Source of the DNA: Trissonchulus latispiculum | Lineage: Eukaryota; Nematoda; Enoplea; Enoplida; Ironidae | DNA length: 64,000 bases | Assembly (NCBI GenBank): GCA_030248195.1 | Contig: JASAND010004038.1 | Location: 1-64,000 of the forward strand | Reading direction: 5' to 3' | Shown here: positions 57,001 to 64,000 of the stretch, in pieces | How positions within the stretch are numbered: the first letter of the stretch is position 1 | How the letters are laid out: each line of letters starts with the position of its first letter | Position numbers and translations under genes: made by a program | Notes under the pieces: model-generated | What the model was told of the DNA's origin: nothing | What the model saw: only the letters and a program-made list of their open reading frames with translations | Database searches by the model: none

Positions 57001-58150
57001 GTATATATATCTAGGTTTTCTCTAGCCCAAAAAAAGTGGGGGGGGGCATACCTGAACGGGAGGTCAAATTTCACTGACCCTTGTGGAAGGAAATTTGGGT
57101 ACCCCTTGTGAGAGCCACTTTTCTTAGGGGTACTTTTTAAAGCGATTTTTAAGCGATTTTTGCCATTTTTTAGCAAAAAACAGCGATTTTTCAGCCAAAA
57201 CGCGTTTTTTGGAAGTTTTCTAGCTAAAAATAGTAATTTTAAGTGAAAAATTCCGGCGAAGCCGGAAAATTTTTGGAAATTTTAGTCGTAAAACCTAATT
57301 TTTGGGCAATTTTCTGACCCCTTGTGGCCAATTTTCTTACCCCTTGTGGGAGCAATTTCGCGACCCCTTGTGGGCGACTTCGCCGAGGGGGGGAAATTTC
57401 CCCCCCCTTTCCCCCCCCTTGTCCCCCGGTGGGGGGGCTGCAAAGTGGGGGGGGGATCCCCCCCCACTTGTGGGGGGGGGGAAGACCAAAAGTGGGGGGA
57501 ATAAAATGGGCTAAAAATGCTAAAAATGCGGTAAAAATTGCGTGTTTTCTACGTATACTGCTACATCTAAGCTAAAAAGTGCTCAAAAATCAAGATTTAG
57601 TACCAAAATAGACGATTTTTAACCAAAAAAGTCCGGCGAAGCCGGAAAATTTTTGAAAATTTTGACCAAAAATCCTAAAAATTTGGCATTTTCTGGGCAC
57701 CTTATAGTGAGTGGGGGGGAAGCCCAAAAAAGTGGGGGGGACCCAAAAAGTGGGGGGTCCCCCCTGGGCTTATTCTAGTGGGGGGGGTGGGCCCCCCCCA
57801 TAAACACCCTTCCCCCCAAAAATCGTTCCCTCCCCCCCAAAAAAAGTGGGTGTCCCTTTTGGTACCAACTTCTACCCTGAAAAAATCGCTCAGAAGGCCA
57901 AATTTTCAAAAATTTTCCGGCTTCGCCGGAGATTTTTACTCAATTTTTGCCCTTTTCAACACTAAATCTGCTTATTTTTGCTATGAAAATCAACTTTTAT
58001 ATTATATGCCAGAAAAATAGCGCTATTTTTAGCATATTTTTCTTAAAATTTTCGCACCCCCAAAAATTCATTACCCCAGGGTACTTTGGGGGGGCCCCCC
58101 CAATAAAAAATCCATATAATAAGCCCAGCCCCCCCCCCCCACTAAAGAAA
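57000..58150. repeat. AGTGGGGGG-rich repeats with CCGGCGAAGCCGG hairpins
   Basis: Repeated aaaaagtggggg modules and three copies of the 13-bp palindrome CCGGCGAAGCCGG (about 57253, 57632) or its loop-variant CCGGCTTCGCCGG (57919), each followed or preceded by aaaattttt. More copies lie at 60422 and 63708. Probably a transposon family; no gene. Confidence 0.6.
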
Positions 58151-58159
58151 ACCCAGTAT

Positions 58160-58790
58160 CATAGGGGTCGCGGCAGCGACCCCTATAATATGTGTGAAAA
58201 GTGGCTGGAGACAGTGTAAAATAAGCTGCGCAGAAGCTGCGCAAAATCCTGCGCAGATTTCATGCGCAAATTGTAGAGCACATCGAGTTTAGTATGTCTG
58301 TGAAGTTTCAGCCCCGTATCACTTACCGTTAAAAAGTTGCGCCCCGGACCGGTTATGGCGGCGATGTTTTTTTCCGGTTTCTCCTATTTGATGGTTGTAT
58401 TGTACATAATGTTCGCCGCTTTCACGTGATCTGCAGCGGTGGGCCAACCTAAAGGGCTATGGGGTCTAGTAGTACCCTCTAAAGAATTTAAGAATCACAA
58501 CTTTTTTTGCGCCGCAGCTGCGCCATAGCGCCGCAGTGGCGCCGCAAAGTCGGCTCATAGCGAAAAGTGACCATTTTTGTGGTCGTCGCTCAGGTCGAAC
58601 TTTACGAGCTGGAGCTGATTTCTTTTTATATTCAGAAATTACATATATTGAACTAACTAACGGTCCAGGTTGCGTTTCTCTATCACTTCCCTAGCGACCA
58701 CAGTGGCCCGTCAAAAATGGCGAAAATTCGAAAAATGAAAAATCGAAATTTCTCGCCATCTATTTAACTTTAAAAGCTCAAATCTTCCAT
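58160..58790. other. Non-coding stretch with GCGC-rich short repeats
   Basis: ctgcgcagaagctgcgcaaaatcctgcg-type short repeats at 58220-58270 and gcgccgcag repeats at 58510-58550. No gene recognised. Confidence 0.35.
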
Positions 58791-58793
58791 ACA

Positions 58794-59220
58794 ATGGTTT
58801 TCTGGCACGGAGAATCGATTCCCGCAGTCAGTTATACCGTCAGACCCACCCATCTTGCTGGGCTGGTTCCACTTTGCCGTCGGGAGGGTCAAGTCGGAAA
58901 CCGCTTCCTGGAGGTCCATAGTATAGGTTCTACCTGGCCTCTCAAAACTTTGTCTATAGGGGTTTTCTGGTGTGCCCAGCTCATTCCCGGTATCCTTTTT
59001 GCCGTCCGACGTGGCTATATTGCTGGGCTGGTTCTACTTTGCCATCTGAAGGGTCAAGTTGGAAACCGCTTCCTGGAGGTCCATAGTAGGCTCTACCTGG
59101 ACTCTCAAAACTTTGTCTATAGGGGTTTTCTGGTGTGCCCAGCTCATTCCCGGTATTGGTTTTGCCGTCCGACGTACCTATTTTGCTGGGCTGGTTCTAC
59201 TTTGCCGTTTGAAGGGTCAG
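58794..59220. repeat. Tandem repeat array, about 163-bp unit
   Basis: About 2.6 units beginning ggttttctgg and containing tgctgggctggttctactt and gaaaccgcttcctggaggtc. The 183-codon frame across it is a repeat translation with no recognisable domain. Confidence 0.8.
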
Positions 59221-59239
59221 TCGGGTGGGAGGGTCAAAT

Positions 59240-59760
59240 GGTCGAAAATAAAGTTCCTCAAAGTGGTCAAATTTGGTATCAAATGAAAGCCCTAAGTGAG
59301 CTGAGCAACTTTTGTCATAGAACTGCATACCCAAAGTGGCTGTAGAGTGCTGTGGTGGGGTGGGGTGGGGACTTAGGCGATTTTGGGTCAAAAATGAAAT
59401 TTTTCACAAGTGGTAAAATTTGTCATCAAATGAAAGCCCTAAGTGAGCTGAGCAACTTTTGTCATAGAACTGCGTACCCAAAGTGGCTGTAGAGTGCTGT
59501 GGTGGGGTGGTGTGGGGACTTAAGCGATTTTGGCTCAAAAATAAAATTTTTCAAAAGTGGTAAAATTTGATATCAAATGAAAGCCCTAAGTGAGCTGAGC
59601 AACTTTTGCCATAGAACTGCACACCCAAAGTGGCTGTAGAGTGCTGTGGTGGGGTGGGGTGGGGACTTAGGCGATTTTGGGTCAAAAATAAAATTTTTCA
59701 AAAGTGGTCAAACTTGGTGTCAAATGAAAACCCGAAGCGAACAGAAGAACTTTCGCCATG
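59240..59760. repeat. Tandem repeat array, about 147-bp unit
   Basis: About 3.5 units containing tcaaatgaaagccctaagtg and tagagtgctgtggtggggtg. It directly follows the 163-bp array. The last unit is the most diverged. Confidence 0.85.
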
Positions 59761-60754
59761 GAACCATCCACCAAAAGTTGCTGTGTCGGATTTATGCCTT
59801 TACTTTCTCAACCGGAATTTAAAGATAGACATAGGCCCAACACACATATTATCCCCTTTTGTGCGGAGCATTTTTGTTACTTGTATATATATATATCCGC
59901 TTTTAGAGTCATGGTAGCCCACCCAAACAAGTCGAAAGTTGTCCAAACAAATGGGTTTTCCATCTCGGCTGTGCATGCGCATTGAATTATTTTGTTATAG
60001 CAGAGGCCTTCAGCTAATTCCATTAGGATCTCTAGTGCAACAGCTTAGTATTAGTTTTGATTCTGGAGGGAAGCCAGTTGTGAAAGTTGGATAACCACGG
60101 GTTGCTGTCTGAGTTGCGGAAAGGGGCGAATGAAACGACCGGCGGAGGATCATAGCTGCAGCGGAGACGGAGAAGTTATGGACATGTCTCAACCAGTACG
60201 TTATATACGCAAATATAGATTGTAGGCCAAAATTGGAGGGGGGGGGAAGTCTGGGGGCTGGCTTCCCCCCCCCAAGTCTGGAGGGGGGCAACCACCGATT
60301 TCGGGGGCGGAGAATGCTCAAAAAATGCTTAAAAATAGCTATGTATTTTTACTGCTGAGCTAAAAATTGAACAATTTTTAACTTAAATTTAAGCTTAAAA
60401 TGGCTAAAGGGGACCAAAAATCCGGCGAAGCCGGAAAAAATTTTTTCAAATTTACTCTAAAAACCTTATTTTTCTGTTGACTTGAAGTATGTAGGGCAGC
60501 GAGCCCAGTCTTAGAGGTGCGATTCTGGGGAGGGGCGACCCAAGTCTGGGGGGGTGCGAATTCTGGGGGTGGAGCCGCCTCCTCCCACCCCCTGTAGAAA
60601 ACACCCAGCACGCCTAAGTAGAATTCAGTTTAAAATTGTTGTCTCTTGACAAAAACAGGCTAAATGTACTGATGGCTCCCATTATTCTTTCAGACTTCGG
60701 GTAAAGCTTTTTCTTTTTGTGTGTATGCACATTATTTTCATGTGGTTATTTCAG
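59761..60754. other. Intergenic or intronic stretch before the GMP synthetase exon
   Basis: Contains G-tract repeat fragments and one CCGGCGAAGCCGG hairpin at 60422. Upstream exons of GMP synthetase were not recognised. Confidence 0.4.
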
Positions 60755-60946
60755 ATTCTTCCTGGAGTTCATGCTGGGAGTGGAAGTGTGGGCGGGAGTT
60801 CCATTCATCCGCAGTTGAACGGATCACAGCATGATGGTCTGAGTCTGGGTGCTGGACCTGGAGCCTTTCCGTCTGCGGGCAGCACAGGTCAGACTCCAGA
60901 TGTGGACCGTGTTGCCATCTTGGACTGTGGAGCCCAGTATGGAAAG
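60755..60946 (+). CDS. GMPS: GMP synthetase (glutamine-hydrolysing), exon with N-terminal glutaminase start
   Basis: The acceptor ggttatttcag precedes a 192-bp exon (phase 0 both ends) ending ggaaag|gtta. It encodes a Gly/Ser-rich leader (AGSGSVGGSSIHPQLNGS) and then DRVAILDCGAQYGK, the start of the class I glutamine amidotransferase domain of GMP synthetase. The enzyme converts XMP to GMP in purine synthesis, taking ammonia from glutamine. The exon continues directly into 62040. The low-complexity leader is longer than in human GMPS. Confidence 0.9.
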
Positions 60947-61673
60947 GTTAATACCTATACACATACTTATGTACCTACGTACGTATATCATTAGCTGTAG
61001 CACTTCCTTTTGTTAATGTATGTCCACATTATTGTCATATCATAAGAAGAAGCTATTTTTATGCGCTTTCATTTGTTTGCCGAAATTTTGGGTCAAAAAG
61101 TGGTATTTTTCAATTTAATTCAATTAACAGACCGATTTTGACGAAATTCAAATCACGAAAAAATACACTTTATATATATACGTTGTTGTATATATACCCA
61201 ATGTACTGCGTGCGCAAGTATTGTATATATATACATTGGCATTTCAAGGATTGGTGGGCAGGGGCGTGGCGTAACCAGGATTTTAAAAAGGAGGGGGTCC
61301 AACCCGAAAAGGGGGTCCGAGCATAATTTTTCCTCAAAAATGGCCAAATTTGGCAAAAAATGGGAATTCGAAAAGTTTTCCGGAAAGGGGGGTCCGGACC
61401 CACTGGACCACCCCTGAATACGCCCCTTGGCAGGGGTGCACACAGGGAAGGGGGGGTGGCCGCCTGTCCCCGAATCCAGACGTAAAGAATTGAGCGCGCT
61501 CCGCGCGGACACATTTTTTAAAGGAGCGTCTTCGGCGCGACATTTATAAACTTGATTTACGCTTATTTTTGCTTTCTAAATATTTCCACACGTAGCAGCA
61601 AGTTTCTTGCTACTTCCATGAATTTTTGCTCCGTCAGCTCAAAATGTATATACTCCTTTTTTCAAAATTTACG

Positions 61674-61719
<46 letters not shown>

Positions 61720-62039
61720 CTTCTTAAACCTTTCCATGCGTAGCAACATTTTTGACATTTTCAAAAACCCCCTGGACTCGCAAGCTTGTTTAGGTCCACC
61801 CCCTCGAAAATCAGTGCCCTGTCATCGTCCTCTTGCGAAAACTTGATCTGATTGCTACAATCAGGTTACCAGCTCTTCAGAAATGGCTATACTAGAAAAT
61901 CCTCGACACCTTTGGACGCTTGCCAAAAATTGGATGAGACATGTTGAAACTTATATAGGTCCTCCACTAACTAAAATTGAAACCTCCTAAATGAGTTGTT
62001 AGGTGTACATTCATAAAATATGATTGTTGATTTATTTAG
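60947..62039 (+). other. GMP synthetase intron
   Basis: Holds a (TA)n microsatellite at 61676-61716 and a hAT-like fragment starting CAGGGGCGTGGCG at 61259 with a GCGCC-rich 3' part. The 61153-61543 minus-strand open frames are repeat translations. Confidence 0.6.
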
Positions 62040-62131
62040 GTGATTGATCGCCGAGTCAGAGAACTAAATGTGGAATCAATTGTTCTGCCGCTGAACACTA
62101 GTGCTGAAGTCATACGTCAGAAAAAATTTAA
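62040..62131 (+). CDS. GMPS: GMP synthetase, following exon
   Basis: The acceptor atttag and donor aa|gtacgt bound 92 bases encoding VIDRRVRELNVESIVLPLNT and EVIRQKKF, continuing the GMP synthetase glutaminase domain (human: KVIDRRVRELFVQSEIFPL). The exon ends in phase 2. The catalytic cysteine and ATP-pyrophosphatase domains must lie beyond 64000; I found no further exon in 62132-64000. Confidence 0.92.
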
Positions 62132-64000
62132 GTACGTACGTATATAATGTCTTGGACATTTTATGTATAATATGTACAGCACATCTGTGATTTTTCTTGT
62201 TGGTTTAGTTCGGCGTAAACTAGCATGTTCCTCACGTACGAACATAGTAAGTGATACATGAGCAAGGTCCCTCTCAACAGGGTGTACCAGCAACCATTTT
62301 GCGCTTTTCCCCTTTGCGCAGCTGGGGGAGTACAGTGCTCGGACGGTTCCTACTTTTCCTACTTTTTACCTACTTTTTCGTATGTTCCTACTTTTTTCCT
62401 ACTTTAGGTCAAATATTCCTAATTTTTCCTACTTTTTTCCTGTGAAAGGCGAAATCGGCCTGATTTGACGGAAAATTGTCTAAAAAATCGCTGACTTTTT
62501 AATAATTTGGAAATAATCTGCAGTTTTTGCTATTCCTTACGATAAGGGAGATAGTCAAACATAAAAATTTGCAGCATCAATCCCAATCGACTAAGTTTCT
62601 TCGGTTTTGCCAGGTTTTATGGTGAAATTCCGATTTCATAAATCTTACGGCAGAGTGCTTTTTGGCTTGGGCACTTTAGCGTAGCTAAAAAGTGGGATTT
62701 TATTAAAACTACGTACCCCCCAGGTCCAGATTCTGCATAACTTGACACAATTAGCTGAAATTTGGTATGGGTGATTTTTCGACCGGGCTGCGTTCAAACA
62801 TCGCACAGTTTTTCGGTTTCGCGAAATTAGATCTTTTTCAGATTCCCAGGACCAGTGGAACCAATAATTTGTAGCTTCAGATTGAGTTTGCTGTAAAGTT
62901 GAGGTGTTTTTTGGGTTCATAGAACACGGTTGCTGATTAAGCTGTTTGTTAGCTTTGTATAAGCTAAGGTTTTAAGTTTAGTATGCAAGCTTATACTGAG
63001 CTGTCGAAATGCATGATCAGAAAGGGGTTTCAAATTCATGTTCTGCGACCTCGAAAACTCCTATACAACTTTACAGTAAAATTCGGTTCCCCTTGGTGTG
63101 CTCTTGCGAATCCAAAAATTTAGATTTAGTGAAACCGAAAAGTTTTGTTTGTATTCAGCTTTATCGAAAGCATACCTAAACCAAATTTAAGGTCATTTAG
63201 TCAAGTTTTGCGGAATCTGGGCCTGGGCGAATCTTATCAGGGCTCAAAGGTTTTATTCCACTAAACTTATCAAGATCCAAATATTTCACTAAACTCAGGT
63301 TTTGTCTAGAAACGAATTGCGAATTCAATTTTGAGCTGTTTTCTGGACACAGCGCAGAAATAAAGTCATGTATATACCATCGAAATCTGAAGAATTCGGA
63401 CCTCCGGTGGGACTCGGCTGACTTTTTCCTAGGCTCAAATTTCTGGGGGGGGGGTGCGTTAAGTTTTTTGAAAAATGCTGAAGACAGTAGCGTAGGTACA
63501 AAAACTTTTCAGGGGAGGCGCGGTTTTGGCCGACGACTTTTGAGGGGGCGGGGGGTAAAATTGGCGGCCGCCCTCCCCGCCCCCCGTATCTACGCTAGTG
63601 GCTGAAGACTAGCTATTTTTTGCTGTTGAGCTAAAAATTATGTATATAACTTTTAACCTAATTTTAAGGTTAAAATAGCTAAGGAAGATTTAAAAATACC
63701 TAAAAATCCGGCGAAGCCGAAAACTTTTGAAGTTACTATCAAAACCCTAGTTTTCTCGGCACGTTTGGGTTCTGGGAGGAGGGAAAGGCCCGAATCTTGG
63801 GAGGGCGATTCTGAAGGAACCGTTTCCTGGGGACCAACCCTGTAGGAAAAAGCCAGTTCGGGCCCACGAGGCTTCGTTGTTAAAAACACCGAAAACGTTT
63901 TGCTAAGAAATCGCAGTTTTTTGTTAAAAGCTGCATAAATTCTAAAATTTTGTACATGACTTTAGGTGAGTTCGCTAAAACAAAAATAGCTTCAGGTCAG
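62132..64000. other. GMP synthetase intron continuing, with a diverged foldback element
   Basis: About 62690-63230 is a palindromic relative of 29931-30527: aaatttggtatgggtgatt with cgaccgggctgcg on the left and inverse sequence on the right. 62340-62440 has ctacttttttcc-type short repeats. A CCGGCGAAGCCG hairpin lies at 63708. No exon recognised. Confidence 0.5.

Noticed and set aside
58794..59345. 183-codon open frame
   Set aside because: It translates a tandem repeat array, shows no domain, and the repeat units explain its periodicity.

Overview
This looks like animal nuclear DNA from an intron-containing, transposon-rich invertebrate. The evidence is a few spliced exons of ordinary host genes (a trypsin-like serine protease, a PMP3/YqaE-type membrane protein, GMP synthetase), one decayed Polinton/Maverick virus-like element, and a dense, often nested layer of short non-autonomous DNA transposons and foldback elements. 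No bacterial operon, CRISPR array or rRNA was seen. I cannot name the species; a sponge or another marine invertebrate is only a guess.

Layout. 1-1320: a duplicated block carrying the penultimate exon of a serine protease; the same block recurs at 30165-31540. 1321-15750: a complete but decayed Polinton. It is bounded by inverted terminal repeats made of 38-bp units (about 3 on the left, about 14 on the right). It encodes a packaging ATPase, retroviral-type integrase, two tandem minor-capsid paralogues, major capsid protein, adenain-like protease and protein-primed family B polymerase. Unusual additions are a two-repeat TATA-binding-protein (TBP)-like gene and two tandem genes with a CARD-like helical domain. 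Most of its genes are broken by stops or frameshifts; the ATPase and three small genes are still open.

15750-24400: non-coding sequence with a striking run of perfect stem-loops (16.7-20.3 kb), a tRNA-like gene with an 8-nt anticodon loop, and an A-A-B-A-B tandem duplication. 24400-30000: nested transposons with exact 8-bp target duplications. 30165-32380: the last two exons of the S1 protease. 32.5-35 kb: a CCAAT/ATTGG minisatellite and a Mutator-like element with a 9-bp target duplication. 35.5-41.9 kb: a minus-strand PMP3-family gene whose introns hold a Harbinger-type MITE and a hAT element. 42-51 kb: dispersed repeats, a GC-rich foldback and a second Harbinger-type MITE. 51.4-56 kb: a LINE fragment (reverse transcriptase tail plus RNase H) broken by a hAT element that itself contains another, then a second hAT-in-hAT pair. 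57-60 kb: G-tract repeats with a recurrent CCGGCGAAGCCGG hairpin and two satellite arrays. 60.7-62.1 kb: two consecutive plus-strand exons of GMP synthetase, with the rest of the gene beyond the window.

The Polinton genes together form a virion-making set: TBP-like transcription factor, DNA polymerase, integrase, and capsid, protease and ATPase for assembly. The most unusual biology is the TBP-like gene beside the paired CARD-like genes at its left end.
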